A stretch of 64,000 bases of DNA, taken from assembly GCA_018340375.1 (NCBI GenBank), contig JAFFJZ010000003.1, positions 53,211,506 through 53,275,505 on the forward strand, given 5' to 3'. The position numbers and the translations under genes are program-made. The notes below the pieces were generated by a model. The model ran no database searches and had not been told where the DNA came from. It saw only the letters and a program-made list of their open reading frames with translations. Of the stretch, positions 52,824-64,000 are shown one piece after another (position 1 is the first letter of the stretch; the number at the start of each line of letters is the position of its first letter). The DNA comes from Gonatopus flavifemur. Its lineage: Eukaryota; Arthropoda; Insecta; Hymenoptera; Dryinidae.

Positions 52824-53479
52824 TTGAGCATTTCTACGTCACATTCCACAGTCAATGTATGCCCAATCACAGGAATACAATACAAGAATCAATGAATGAT
52901 CAATAATCGCCCGTTTGTGTGAAACTCTATTTTTCATACTGCATGATAAATGATTCCACGGTAGTTGACCAAATTGTTACTAACAATAATCACAAAATAA
53001 ATCTATACAGATAAATTTATAATCAAAATAGGAACAGCAATGAATTAGATAATGAAACCTACACTGTTGAAAAAATTCTTGGATTTAATGCAAAATTTCT
53101 CACGAAATTTAATATTTCCATATTAAATTTAATGAAGTTCTTAAATTGAATACGAGTTAAGACATTTTAGAATTTCATATTAAAATGTGAGAAATTGATT
53201 ATTAAGTTTGAGAATATTCATATTAAAATTGAGAAAAAAATGTTTTCAATTAGGAATTATATTATTGAAATTCATATCATATTATGAACTCTGATAGATT
53301 ATGTTAAGTGAAAAGTAATACCCAGACAGCACAAATGATCATTTTGAATTCACAAAAACTTCTGAAAGAACTTTGAATACAGCCTTCGCCGAAAAAACGT
53401 TGAATGAATAATGAGAGGAGTTCCACTCTCCGAGTAACCGAAGAATAAAAGACATATAGATTTCCAATTTTCCTTCTTT
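52824..53479. other. 3' region of the THAP gene and AT-rich spacer
   Basis: Probable 3' untranslated region up to about 53010, then AT-rich sequence with repeated TATTAAA/TTTAATA words (53090-53270). No gene. Confidence 0.45.
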
Positions 53480-54111
53480 ACTGATCCTCAAGATCGTTAA
53501 TACATGTGATGTGAAATTATAGTTATATGGATGAAGATATAATTCGCTTGAAGAGAAGAAACTTTCGTTGAGAAAAATTAAGATAAAGTTGAGATACTAT
53601 AATGAGAAATATAATGACATAATTCCATGTCTGGCCAGAGCATAAGTAAACCATACTCACATTCACTCTACACACACACATACAGTCGGTGGCCACCTCC
53701 GAAGTGATGTATCCAATGATAGGATGTCGATGATGTCCGTGGAGTAGAGTCTTCGAAAGGGCCTCACGTTTAGAAAATAAGGCGAAATGTGTTCCAGGAG
53801 ACTTCGGAGTGGAGATAAGTTGTCCTCCGCTCCATGAGTTAATCGCACTAGTAATTTCGTGTCGACCGTAATAATAGCGGAGAAGAACGTTTGAAAAGCA
53901 CGTGGCGAACGATACGAAGCGACAGAGGTTCGAGACCGAGACGATAAGCAAAGTGCTATGATATAGGTAATTGACCCGACGAAAATCGATCACCGTCTGA
54001 AGCGATGATCTAGTTCAATAGCTTGTCGAACGACACGGAGAAGGGGTAGCACGTTACTGAGATACCGCCATAGATGTTGTGACATGTACGTTAAGTGATC
54101 GTGCTCTAACA
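53480..54111 (-). repeat. BEL/Pao 3' LTR (left limit uncertain)
   Basis: Starts on the minus strand with TGTTAGAGCACGATC after the polypurine tract. Its 3' limit near 53480 is a guess because no second LTR is available for comparison. Confidence 0.6.
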
Positions 54112-54129
54112 TACCCCCCATCAAAAGGT

Positions 54130-55149
54130 CCCCTTTTAGTTTTTTCTCCGCAGGTCATGGAATGATATCGGTGAACGTCGTAGGTCCAGGAAGCTTGGTC
54201 TGGAAGTAAACAAAGTTTGGTGACCGGTCGAGTCGGTGTTCCTTCGGGTGTTTTCACTTTCACGACCCTTACGATATTGTCTGATCCGGGGTAGACCTCA
54301 ACAATACGTCCAAGAGACCAAACATTCGGTGGAAGGTTCTTATTGATGAGTAGGACAAGTTCACCGGGGTTGACGTTTTTGGAATTTTGTGTCCATTTTG
54401 ACCGCTGCATCAGCGTGTGAAGATATTCCTGCGTCCAACGCCTTCAAAAAACTTGAACGCTATGGGTTATCAGTTGCAATCTCGTAAGCAACGTGACAGG
54501 TTGAGCTATGAGATCGAGTTCCGGCCGACTCAGTACAAGAGGGGCTTCCACGAGAAAATGGCCCGGCGTTAGATAAATCAAACCCATCGGCTGGATCGTT
54601 AGATATGGGACAAAGGGGTCTCGAGTTCAATATAGCTTCGATACGTGATAATAAGGTCGAGAATTCTTCGTAAGTAAGTGCGGTTTCGCCGATGACTCGT
54701 CTAAGGTGGTGTTTGGTGGCTTTTGCAGCTGATTCCCATATCCCGCCAAAGTGTGGCGCAGCGGGAGGGTTAAATTCCCATCGGATCTGTCTTTCGTGAC
54801 AATAGGATTGAATTTGGACTCGTTCTTGTTTCAGCGAAGCAGATATTTCCTTGAGGTCACTGGTGGCTCCTACAAAGTTGGTCCCCAGGTCACTGCGTAG
54901 GGTTGACGGTAATCCTCTTCGTGATATAAAGCGATCTAACGCGGTGAGAAACGAAGCTGGAGACAAATCGCTAACTACATCTAAGTATAAGGCTCGAGTA
55001 CTGAGACATACGAATGATGCTATCCAAGATTTATAACGTCTCGCGTTACGTCTACGACTCTCTTTCAACAGATATGGACCAGCCAAATCAACCCCGGTGT
55101 TCACGAATGCCCTATTCTGCTGAAATCTGATACTGGGAAGACTTGACAT
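54130..55149 (-). pseudogene. BEL/Pao integrase core and DUF5641 tail
   Basis: NTGVDLAGPYLLK (Asp 1), LRSDLGTNFVGA (Asp 2, normally DNGTNF) and PAAPHFGGIWE (Glu) mark the integrase core, then LLSRIEAILNSRPL. After a shift near 54450 the tail reads VNPGELVLLINKNLPP and GRIVEVYPGSDNIVRVV. The Asn to Leu change beside the second Asp and the frame breaks suggest decay. Confidence 0.88.
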
Positions 55150-56561
55150 GAAGGGCTCTACGGGTTATGCTCCGAAGCGATAGCAACTCATGCATTTAAA
55201 TATGATACGACGCAAAAGACTTCTTATGTTTGGTATCCAAAATCTACGTTGAATAAGAGATTGTAGCAATTGAGGCCCTCCATGTAAAGTGTTCTGATGA
55301 TAATGTATACAAATAAGTTCGGCAAGACGTGACTTATGAGGAATTAGAAAAAGATGTTTTTAGGATTCAGGAAGAGGAGCTCGACTCAAATGACCCTCCC
55401 CCCCCCCCACCCTCAAGAGCCCATCCTCAGTGATAAAGGGGGTCAAGTGACGTTCGAATCCTTGGATTGGTCGATTTGCTTTGATATCTAAAAAAAGCTT
55501 ATGCAGATGTTCATATTGCGTCCATCGGATCATAGCATAGAGTGCATAACATGATTCAGATCGTCCCCGAGTAATCAGGTCTCGAGAAAGGCGTTTGGAG
55601 TAGGGGATGTGTATGATCCGAACCACGCAGCATAAAATTCGTTAGATCTTTGTTAAAGAGGAGAATTTGTTCAAAAGTGAACCTTTTCCATTTTCATCAT
55701 CGGTCGCGAAATTGACGTCACTCAGGAAGCTGAGAGTATTATCTTTGAGTTCGGGTACAGGTTCTTCTCTTCGCGGGTTGTCAATGGGCCATTGATTGGG
55801 ATTATGTGCTAAGAATCCGGGTCCCTTCCACCACAAGGGATGATTAACGATTTGTCGAGGGGAGAGTCCACGAGAAGCTACGTCTGCTGCGTTGACTTTA
55901 CTCCTGACATGCCGCCATGAGGTAGGAGGTATTATTTCGAGAATTTCGATTCGGTTGGCAGCATAAGTAAATGAGGTGGAGTACGGAGCCACGATAGCAC
56001 AACGGTGCTATTGGTGAAACAGAACAATTCATGAGGAGATAACTGTGCTCGGAAACCTTGAACAGACTGTATGAGTTTGACCAACAATAGGGCTCCGTTT
56101 AACTCTAATTTTGGAGTAGGAAAGATTTGTGGAGGAGCGGCTTTACTTTTTCCTTTGATAAGATGCGTGTAGACCTCGTTCGTTTCCGTTCGGATTCGTA
56201 AATAAATGCAGGCTGCGAATTCTCGTTCGCTGGCATCACACATTCCTATTGACGCCACGTGAGCAGAAGGAGTATCAATAACTTGAAGATATCTAGGAAT
56301 GCGGATTTGTGCTAAGTCAGGCAATTGAGAATGGAAGTTCAACCATGGGTCTTGTAGTTCGCTTGGAAGTCGGTCATCCCATCCAATCCCCGCGATCCAT
56401 AGCTTTTGGATGAAGTATTTAATCCAAAGAACTACGGGAGTAAGATAGCCGTTGGTGTCATAGATACGGGCAACCTGCGATAAGATTCCCCGTTTCGTGC
56501 AAACAGGGTCTTCCGACGCAATATGATAACTGAAATTATCTTCGACGGGGTTCCAGATCAA
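55150..56561 (-). pseudogene. BEL/Pao RNase H and integrase zinc region
   Basis: Frames read CTKRGILSQVARIYDTNGYLTP (end of reverse transcriptase), VASIGMCDASEREFAACIYL (RNase H Asp), KLELNGALLLVKL (Glu) and CFTNSTVVLSWL, where Asn stands at the usual Asp. These are followed by SWRHVRSKVNAADVASRG and the broken zinc region near 55360-55626. A poly-C run at 55387-55399 marks one frame break. Confidence 0.85.
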
Positions 56562-56567
56562 TCCGAG

Positions 56568-57209
56568 TCACTTAATACCTTCTACGCGTTCAAAGGATTG
56601 AGGCTTTTCACGGTGTTCTAATGGAATGTGACTCAAAACTTCGGGACAGTTGCTGGAGTATTTCCTTGAAGTAAAACTGCCACATTGTAACAGAGAAGTA
56701 AGTTCATGGTATGCCGAGATGGCCGCGTCTTCAGTCGGAAAGGAACAAACGATATCGTCGATATAGATGTTGGAACGTAAGATTTTAGATGCGACAGGAA
56801 ACTTTGAGCCATCGTCTCTCACCAATTGAGATAAAACTCGCTGTGCAAGATATGGACTACACGTAAGTCCGAATGGGAGCGTCACCAGTTCCCACTCTGT
56901 AATGGGTTGTGTATGATCGCTTCGCCATAATGAATGCACATATCGAGTATCTGGAGGATGGAGCCGAATGCAACGGAACATCTGCCGAAGATCGGCAGTC
57001 AACGCTATGGAATTGAGTCTAAACTTTGAGATGATGTCTGCAATGTCGGATTGTAGTTTGGGTCCCGTGAGTAGATATTCGTTTAACGAGTGGGATGTGG
57101 TGCTTTTTTCGCTCGCGTTAAAAACCACTCTTACTTTCGTGGTGGTACTATCTTTCACTACTGCATGGCGAGTTAGTAAATAGTCCACGGGAGTTTTCGT
57201 GGATCGCAT
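56568..57209 (-). pseudogene. BEL/Pao reverse transcriptase
   Basis: VRVVFNASEKSTTSHSLNEYL, then ALTADLRQMFRCIRL (first Asp), WELVTLPFGLTCSPYLAQRVL and the catalytic SNIYIDDIVCSF. This is the part missing from the first BEL element. The frame is open across the fingers and palm but is shifted at both ends. Confidence 0.9.
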
Positions 57210-57220
57210 ATGGTCCTGGG

Positions 57221-58819
57221 TTACGTTATCACGGAGATTCTCGTTATATCGTTCCTGTAGTTCCGGCGTTCTAGGCTAAGTAATCGTTTGTGTGCCGTAT
57301 CTCGAGTCGATCCCAAGGTGTTGAGGTCTATGGCGGGTCGGGAAGGTAAGGATACCTGATATCTTCCCAAATGATCGCGAGTAGTTGTGCGTGGAAAAAG
57401 GTCTTCACATTCTTTGTCCGGGAAATCGGTATGTGATCTTGGGGCACACTCTTTACTCCGCCAGAATCGCTGGAGGAGTTCGTCAATAGAAGGAGTGTGT
57501 GTCAAGAAAACATGAGTAGAAACGGTTGCGTGAGGCGTAGGAATTTTCCCGAAGAGAAGAAACCCGAAAATGATACTTAATGCGGCGGGCTCTCCTGGAA
57601 TGTGCTCCAAATTCTTCGTCAAAATATCTGAATAATGTTAAACTCCCAATAAAAGATCGATATCACCCGGCTTATCAAAATCAGGATCGGCTAACTGTAA
57701 GTGAGAAAATTTATCGCGTATTCCGGAAGTTATGGGACGTTTTGGTAGACTAGGAGTGATAGTAGACAGAATGATTGCTTCAACGGACAAAATTGGACCA
57801 ACGGACTTTCTTGGAGCTATTTGACATGTTACACAACCATGATAGTTGGTAAACGTAGAAGTTCCGACTCCCACAATGTCCACTGGGAATCGTCTGCGAA
57901 GTAAGCATAAACGTTGAACCAGAGATTCCATTATGGATGAGGATTCACTGGCTGGATCCACCACGATACGGCAACCTACCCACTCACCCGTAAAGGTTAA
58001 TATCTGCACTTGCGCCGTGCCTAAGGGACTCATCGCTGAATTCGAATTGGAATTGGATGAATTGGTATGATAACTCAAAACGTTTGTGGAAGGTTCAGCG
58101 GCTGCTTGTGTATTTCCGGAAACGGGGGTGGGATCGATTGCAATGGCAGAACCTTCGGTTATGACAGCCGGTGTCGAGGTGCACGGATTATTCTCTAAAT
58201 GTAACAGGGTATGGTGATTTTTGCGATTACACCTTCGACACGATAATTCACTGGAGCAGGCCGATCGAGCATGTTTTCCCAGACAAGCGTAGCATAAACG
58301 CAATGATTTAACCATGTCCCAACGTTGTTGTGGAGTCATACCCACGAATCTTGGACATACGTAAATCTTGTGGTCCGCTTGACATACAGAACATGGGTGG
58401 TGTATGCTGCTGGGTTGTTCCTGAGACGTGATTGGGTTCCCTACACGTTTGACATCGCGAGCAAGAGATATAAAAGATTTCGTGTCAGGGAAAACATTCG
58501 AAGAACTGTGTTCAGGAACTTTTGTGTCATGATTACTACGCTGGACGGAGAGTGTCTTTTTGCTGACTTGTGACTGAGGTGTCTGGAGTTCAGATACGAT
58601 TTTATACTGAGTACGAACGAATGGCGATGAGTCCTCAAATGTGGGAGAGGGTGTGTCGGAATGTTTTTCCTCATATAGTCGCCGAATTTCCGTTTCCACA
58701 ACCTTTGACTCTATATTCCCAACCATGAAATCGACTGAATCCGGAATTCTAAGCCTCTCGAGCGACTCATATTGGACACAAAAAACATCTGCATATTGTT
58801 GTGAATTGTTGAGGGTCAC
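57221..58819 (-). pseudogene. BEL/Pao zinc knuckles and protease
   Basis: CSVCQADHKIYVCPRF, LRLCYACLGKHARSAC and CRRCNRKNHHTLLH are the zinc knuckles. The protease follows as VGCRIVVDPASESSSIMESL, with DPAS in place of the usual D-S/T-G/A motif, so activity is doubtful. The frame continues to about 57638 and then in another frame to 57221 (FGFLLFGKIP, HTPSIDELLQRFW), the linker before the reverse transcriptase. Confidence 0.85.
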
Positions 58820-58864
58820 ATTAGATGAGCCCTTGAAATACAGAATTTTATTCTAGAGATGATT

Positions 58865-59450
58865 TCACACGAGTCGCGGGTCGGTATATCGATCAACCAA
58901 CGTCTCGTAGGCTAGCTCATAATTCCCGCTACTGAATTCGATGTGTTCTATTGCACTCGTTGCAGGAAACTCTAAATAGGATTTAAGAAATGGAAACTTT
59001 TGAATCTGAGCCAAATCCGTGTTGTGAACAAGTGGATCATACGAATCGCGAAAAGCTGGAAATTGGTCGAGATCTTCTTTGAATTTTGGTATATGTATGG
59101 AAGGTAGTTTGGGACGAAGCGCTTTCACGTCATGCTCGATCTTACTCGTCGAAGCGGCAGCCTTTTCTGCTCCGTTGTCTATATGAGAAAGCGCTGAATG
59201 TATGGCAAAATGTAAATCGTCATATGATTTAGAGACTTCAGAAACCGACACTCTATCTTCAACGGATAGTTTCAGATTCAGATGATCCAATCTGTCTTAA
59301 ATCTGTCCAAATATTCCGGAATCGGTATCGAGTCGTCAAGCACGAGCTTCCAATATGTTTTGTTGGTTCGGAGAGCCTCGAAACGACGTTCACGTTCGGC
59401 GAGAAAAAGTTTGACATTCGAGCTGATCTTTAGAAGCGGTAGCCATGATT
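58865..59450 (-). pseudogene. BEL/Pao gag (DUF1759-like)
   Basis: Begins near the ATG at about 59445 (MATASKDQ), with shifts near 59290-59400. It then reads KLPSIHIPKFKEDLDQFPAF and KFPFLKSYLEFPATSAIEHI with YELAYETLVDRYTDPRLV, the DUF1759 gag blocks. Confidence 0.85.
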
Positions 59451-59869
59451 AGAAATTTCCCCGATATTATTTGAATTACTTCAGATATAGAACTCTCGGA
59501 TCAATTGCAATGGACAAAGTGGCAAAGACAGAAGTTACGACTAATCTGTGAAAACGAACCAAAAAATTTCAAGATGTGATAACCGAACGCTCGGCGTATT
59601 TCATTCGAAACTAACTTTCTCTTTCTTTTAACGTGTAAAATGATGTGTATTACACGTTGTATTCGTTGAACTCAGGAGTAAATTATTGTATGAATATTAG
59701 ACGGAGACAGACTAATTGTATAACTCGCGGTAGATTAGAAGTTTCGAATATCATCCATTGTCTTTCAATTCAGCTCGAATAGCACAGTACGCGTTCGAAA
59801 CTGTTCTACAAATACGTCTGAGTATCTATAATCGAATCAATGCATGTGACCAAGCTACATGTACATATA
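59451..59869. other. Unassigned sequence upstream of BEL gag
   Basis: No LTR matching 53480-54111 and no gene was recognised. Confidence 0.4.
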
Positions 59870-61937
59870 CAGGGTGTCCCATTTTAATCTGTCACTTGGA
59901 ATATTTCGGAAACAAATGTATTCAGGAGGAAATGTTCCGGGAAAAAGATGTAAGAAACTGAGGGGGACATCCGATGGTGAACTTGGCTTTGACCTCAGAT
60001 CCCACTTTCAAGGTCATTTTGAGGTTAACCCATGTTTTTTAAATGGAATCCCCTAATTTTTACTACCGATTTAGATTCTACGCTAAAAACCAAGGAACTT
60101 TTGTCTCAAACGTTTTCTCGAAATCCCCATAGATGTCGCTCCAATTGATGAGAAAATGAGAATTCTCAAACCCTTGGATTGTATTCTGTCTAACATAATG
60201 CTCAACTCTTGAGTGTTTTTCATCTCCCGGAAATTGCCGTTAGCATCAGCGTCACCCAATAAGCACCACGAGGGGGTTGCGCGATCGGACTTTACACATC
60301 ATTGTGGCCCTGAGAAGGGCCGATTGTCTGAACTGGAGGTGTATCTTCGGGGACGCATTAGGCATTCAAAAGATGTTCAAAATGAGCGCCGTTTTGCCTC
60401 TGACAAAGCGCAATTCTTTTATGAAAGTTTTCTACAGTTGCTTGCAACGTAGCAGGTGTTATTGCTGTGCATGCTCTTCTTATTCGATCTTTCATGTCAT
60501 CGTGTGGTGTTGGAGGTTCACGGAATACAACGTTCTTTATGTAACCCCACAAGAAAAAATCAGGCGACGTCAGATCTGGCGACCTAGGTGGCCATCGCAC
60601 AGGTCCTCCACGGCCAATCCACCTTCTGGGAAACTTCTCGTCCAGGAATTTTCGAACAATTCACATGTAATGAGGAGGTGCTCCATCCTGTTGGAACCAC
60701 ATCCTTGATCTCACGTCAAGACTTACGTCTTGCATAAGAGCAGGGAGTTCAAAATGCAAAGAACGAAGATACTCCGCGCCAATCAGGTTCCCTTAAAAAA
60801 AATACGGCCCTATGATCCTGGAATCTACAATTCCGCACCAACCGTTCACACTCCAACGGTGTTGATGATTAATTGTACGGACCCAGGAAGGATTCTGAGC
60901 ACTCCAATAATGGCAATTGTGCCTATTGAGAATTCCAACATTGTGAAATATTGCCTCATCAGAGAACATAACGTGATGAGAGAAAGTAGGATCTTGTTCA
61001 ATTCTCCGTTGGGCCCACGTGCAGAAGTTCAATCTTGTTATGAAATCCTCAGCTGTTAGGGATCGCACCAAAGTGATATGGTACGGATGATAATCCAACG
61101 ATTTCAAGATACGCTGAGCTGTGGATCGAGGAATCCCGGTCATTTCCTTAATATCCCGAGGACTGATATGGGGATTAATATGAATTGATGCCAGCACAGC
61201 CAGCGATCTCACATCAGGATCATTGTCATCCGCATGAACTTCCTTGTTCCTCTGTCGTTTGAGGAGACCTTGACGAGCACGTTGTTCAAGAAATCGGATC
61301 GTAATGCGATTTGGACACCTCCGATCCGGAAAACGACGTTGAAACGTTCTCACAGCTTCAACATAATTTCCCCGCGCTTCACCAAGACACAACAAAACGT
61401 CAACAATATCGTTTGGCGCGTAAAGAGACATGATATTTAGAAATGTGTTCCCTCCAAATGATAACAGAGAACTGAGCAGTTTGGGAATGCTGAATTTCTC
61501 AGGTATTCACACGTGAATCAAAACAATAACAATTTCCAAGAACGAAACCAGAACAAGACACAACCGACGGCAATCTCTGGGAGATGAGAAACACTCAGGA
61601 GTTGAGCATTATGTTAGACAGAATACAATCCGAGGGTTTGAGAATTCTCATTTTCTCATCAATTAGAGCGCCATCTATGGGGATTTTGGAAAAACGTTTG
61701 AGGCAGAAGTTCCTTGGTTCTTAGCGTAGAATCTGAACTGGTAGTAAAAATTAGGGGATTCCATTTGAAAAACATGAGTTAACCTCAGAATTATCTTGGA
61801 AGTCGGATCTGAGGTCAAAGCCAAGTTCACCATCGGATGTCTCCCTCAGTTTCTTACATCTTTTTCCCGGAACATTTTCTTCTGAATCTATTCGGTTCCG
61901 AAATATTCTGAGTGACATATCAAAATGGGACACCCTG
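59870..61937 (-). mobile_element. Second DD41D-type mariner with long termini, inactivated
   Basis: Ends CAGGGTGTCCCATTTTAATC and an inverse with a few changes, flanked by TA (59868-59869 and 61938-61939). The termini align over about 340 bp (near 59870-60210 and 61585-61937). Architecture and protein resemble the intact element at 45109-47140 but the sequences are clearly distinct, so this is a sister family. Confidence 0.9.
60358..61431 (-). pseudogene. DD41D-type mariner transposase with frameshift and stop
   Basis: From the ATG at 61431 the frame is open for 212 residues (helix-turn-helix SPRDIKEMTGIPRSTAQRIL; HHVMFSDEAIFH with Asp 1; SRIIGPYFF) and then breaks in a T run near 60795. The shifted frame shows WFQQDGAPPHYM with Asp 2, then a stop near 60665. 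The last part reads PPRSPDLTSPDFFLWGYIK with Asp 3. At least one shift and one stop make it inactive. Confidence 0.9.
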
Positions 61938-61939
61938 TA

Positions 61940-62721
61940 CACATACATAGAGATGAACATCGGATTATTTCCTATAGAATTATGGACAAATGAAACAAAT
62001 CACGAGCTCCGTTCTTTCGATATAATTCAGTCTGTCTCGTATGAAGATCTTGATATATTATAAAACGAAACAGATTCATGGAATGTATCGATGAAGTGAA
62101 AATCACAAATCAAATTCCACTTCGAGATCTAATACGGAGTAGGGCGGAGCAAAATTCCAAAAAGTTTCAGAATCGAAAATTGATAGTGCAGAAAAGTTGC
62201 TACAGATCAAGACCTTCGAATTAAAAAGAAATGAGATCGGACAAGATCTTTGAGTCACGCATTGCGTTCAAAGTTCCGGAAAATTGCTTCAATCTGAGCA
62301 TTGTTTGAAATTCTCGCAGGAGATCCGTAAATGGTCGAATTAGAATAAGATTCGGGTTGTGACACCCCAAGAGAGAGAAATATTGTTGGAAAGTACTGTA
62401 TTGAGGGAGGGAGCACAATCCCCCCCCCCCCTCGCTCCGAGAAAGAGCGAGAATGACCGAGAACCAATTCACAACGCAATATTCAATCCATCATTTTGTC
62501 ATGTTGCTGAAGTTTGAATCGTTTATTGAAACGAATTTGTAACCGAATACCGAAATACTGAGGTGTTGAAAGACCCAAATCCTGCAGAGCATTCTTTGAA
62601 CGAGTTTTCCGGTTCCAAGGAGTTTATTCGAGAAGATGAACACTGGTGGTTCTCCGATTTTTCCGATCCATGAGTTTCAATTTTCGTTTCGTTTCTCTGA
62701 ACGATTCGAACTTCACGAATA
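61940..62721. other. Gene-free spacer
   Basis: AT-rich with a poly-C tract at about 62419-62430. Nothing else recognised. Confidence 0.4.
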
Positions 62722-63919
62722 TATTTTGTCACCAGTAAATAGCAGATCATACTAATTCCCAAGTAGAATTGATCATGAATTGATCAGGTATAACATGTGA
62801 ATTGATTCTCGGTCATTTTCATTTCACGATCTATCCGTTCGTCACGTTATCCCCAGCCTACTGAGCGTGTAACCCGGTCTTCGGTCCGTGTACTCACTTA
62901 TTTTTTCCCGAGCATCGGGTATTATAGATAATACGCGTGGTCTCACGATTCAAAAAATCTTTCCTCACTGACAGGTTCATAATTATCGGCGCAACGAGAA
63001 AAGTCTAGTCAACAGCATATTTTGCAGTTCTAATATATTTTTCTTGTCGTGTATTTTTCCTATTTGACAATCTTCCGTCTTTTTGCATTGGGATTGAGCC
63101 CTTTCTCGTCCTGATATGCCCAAGGTTAGGGTCAGGTTCTGGCAGGGCATGGAATGTCCTTTTTTCGGGCAACCAAAAGATTTAAGCCCTCAGTATCTTC
63201 CGTCCAATGCTGATGTGCTAAGATCTTGTGCTCAGGTGCGATATGAATTGGCAATGGCGTACATCTCTTCAGCTAGAGATGTGAGCTTTGCCACTGTAGC
63301 TTTAATAAAGATCCTCTATTCTCTGAACAACAATTTCAGCTACAGTGGAAAAGCTAACATCTTCAGCTGGAGAGATTGACGCCATTGCCGAGTCATATCG
63401 CATCTGAGCTCAGGATCTTAGCACGTCAGCATGGGACGGAAGATACTGAGGGCATTAAATCTTTTGGTTGCCTGAAAAAAAGGACATTCCATGCCCTGCC
63501 GGAATCTGACCCTAACCTTGGGCATATTAGGACGAGGAAGATCTCAATCCCAATGCGAAAAGACGGAAGATTGTCAAATAGGAAAAATACACGACGAGAA
63601 AAATATATTAGAACTGAAAAATATGCTGTTTACTAGACTTTTCTCGTTGCGCTGATAATTATGAACCTGTCAGTGAGGAAAGATTTTTTGAATCTTGAGA
63701 CAACGCCAATTATCTATAATACCCGATGCCCGGGAAAAAATAAGTGAGTACACGGACCGAAGACCGGGATACACGCTCTGTAGGCTGGGGATAACGTGAC
63801 GAACGGATAGATCGTGTTATGAAAATGACCGGGAATCAATTCACATGTTATACTTGATCAATTCATTATGAATCCCACTTGGGAATTAGTATGATCTGCT
63901 ATTCACTGCTGACAAAATA
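62722..63919. mobile_element. 1.2-kb foldback element
   Basis: Outer ends TATTTTGTCACCAGTAAATA and the near inverse TATTCACTGCTGACAAAATA. Arms of about 0.57 kb mirror each other (GATAATACGCGTGGTC, CCAAGGTTAGGGTCAGG and GATTTAAGCCCTCAGTATC with their inverses) around a centre near 63330. No transposase frame. The right end directly abuts the rosa-type mariner terminus at 63920. Confidence 0.85.
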
Positions 63920-64000
63920 CAGGGTGGGGGATTTAAAGTGTCGCGGGCGTTTTTTGCAAAAATAAAGTGAGATACGAGAAAATTTTTCGGACAAAAGTTG
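63920..64000. mobile_element. Start of another rosa-type mariner copy (cut by window end)
   Basis: CAGGGTGGGGGATTTAAAGTG, then GTCGCGGGCGTTTTTTGC and ACGAGAAAATTTTTCGGAC match the termini of the element at 45109-47140. TA at 63918-63919 is the likely target site. Confidence 0.85.

Larger units (their letters stand above)
53480..59450 (-). mobile_element. Second BEL/Pao retrotransposon, decayed, 3' LTR only
   Basis: Minus-strand order gag, zinc knuckle plus protease, reverse transcriptase, RNase H, integrase and DUF5641 tail, with all domains present. A polypurine GATGGGGGGTA directly precedes the 3' LTR, which starts TGTTAGAGCACG at 54111. No matching 5' LTR is visible upstream of gag, so the 5' end is lost or replaced. 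It is a different lineage from the BEL at 18.6-31.2 kb. Confidence 0.88.

Noticed and set aside
59450..59870. 5' LTR of the second BEL element
   Set aside because: Looked for the TGTTAGAGCACG start and matching blocks of the 3' LTR; none found.

Overview
This window looks like arthropod, most likely insect, nuclear DNA: AT-rich, intron-bearing, with no bacterial-type genes and a very high load of nested transposable elements. The mix (RTE, R1-like and other LINEs, BEL/Pao LTR elements, copia, several Tc1/mariner lineages, pogo, hAT MITEs and foldback elements) fits an insect. The styles of the BEL and LINE proteins suggest a hymenopteran, but that is only an impression.

Layout. 1-0.47 kb: R1-like LINE scrap. 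0.47-11.8 kb: one large composite DNA transposon with roughly 0.8 kb inverted termini. It carries the N-terminal part of a CACTA/tnp2-like transposase and a spliced gene whose last two exons form a DUF4806 domain. An RTE retrotransposon is nested in its left terminus and a 222-bp hAT MITE in its right terminus. 12.7-18.1 kb: a 5'-truncated RTE copy, a Penelope-like scrap with a hammerhead-like motif, a copia relic split by a hAT MITE, and a dead mariner split by a 95-bp MITE. 18.6-31.2 kb: a BEL/Pao element with two LTRs that has lost most of its reverse transcriptase. It was split by a 6.4-kb giant palindrome with 8-bp target duplications, and one arm of that palindrome contains a second 1.85-kb palindrome. 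31.2-34.4 kb: diverged repeats and a LINE that keeps ORF1 but lost ORF2.

35.4-52.8 kb: the one convincing host gene, on the + strand, encoding a protein with two tandem THAP zinc fingers and a C-terminal coiled coil. Splice phases agree across its first five exons. Its 12.5-kb second intron holds a pogo deletion derivative, hAT and Tc1-type MITEs, a roughly 237-bp TATCATA-rich satellite, a frameshifted LINE and an intact DD41D (rosa-type) mariner. A later intron holds an intact DD34D mariner.

53.5-59.5 kb: a second BEL/Pao element, decayed, with only its 3' LTR evident. 59.9-61.9 kb: a broken DD41D-type mariner. 62.7-63.9 kb: a 1.2-kb foldback element. The window ends inside another rosa-type mariner copy.

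No operons, CRISPR arrays or confident structural RNA genes are present. Two tRNA-derived (SINE-like) sequences and one hammerhead-like motif are noted. The intact 50.3-kb and 45.1-kb mariners are the best candidates for recent activity. The least familiar arrangement is the transposase plus DUF4806 gene pair inside one long-terminus element.
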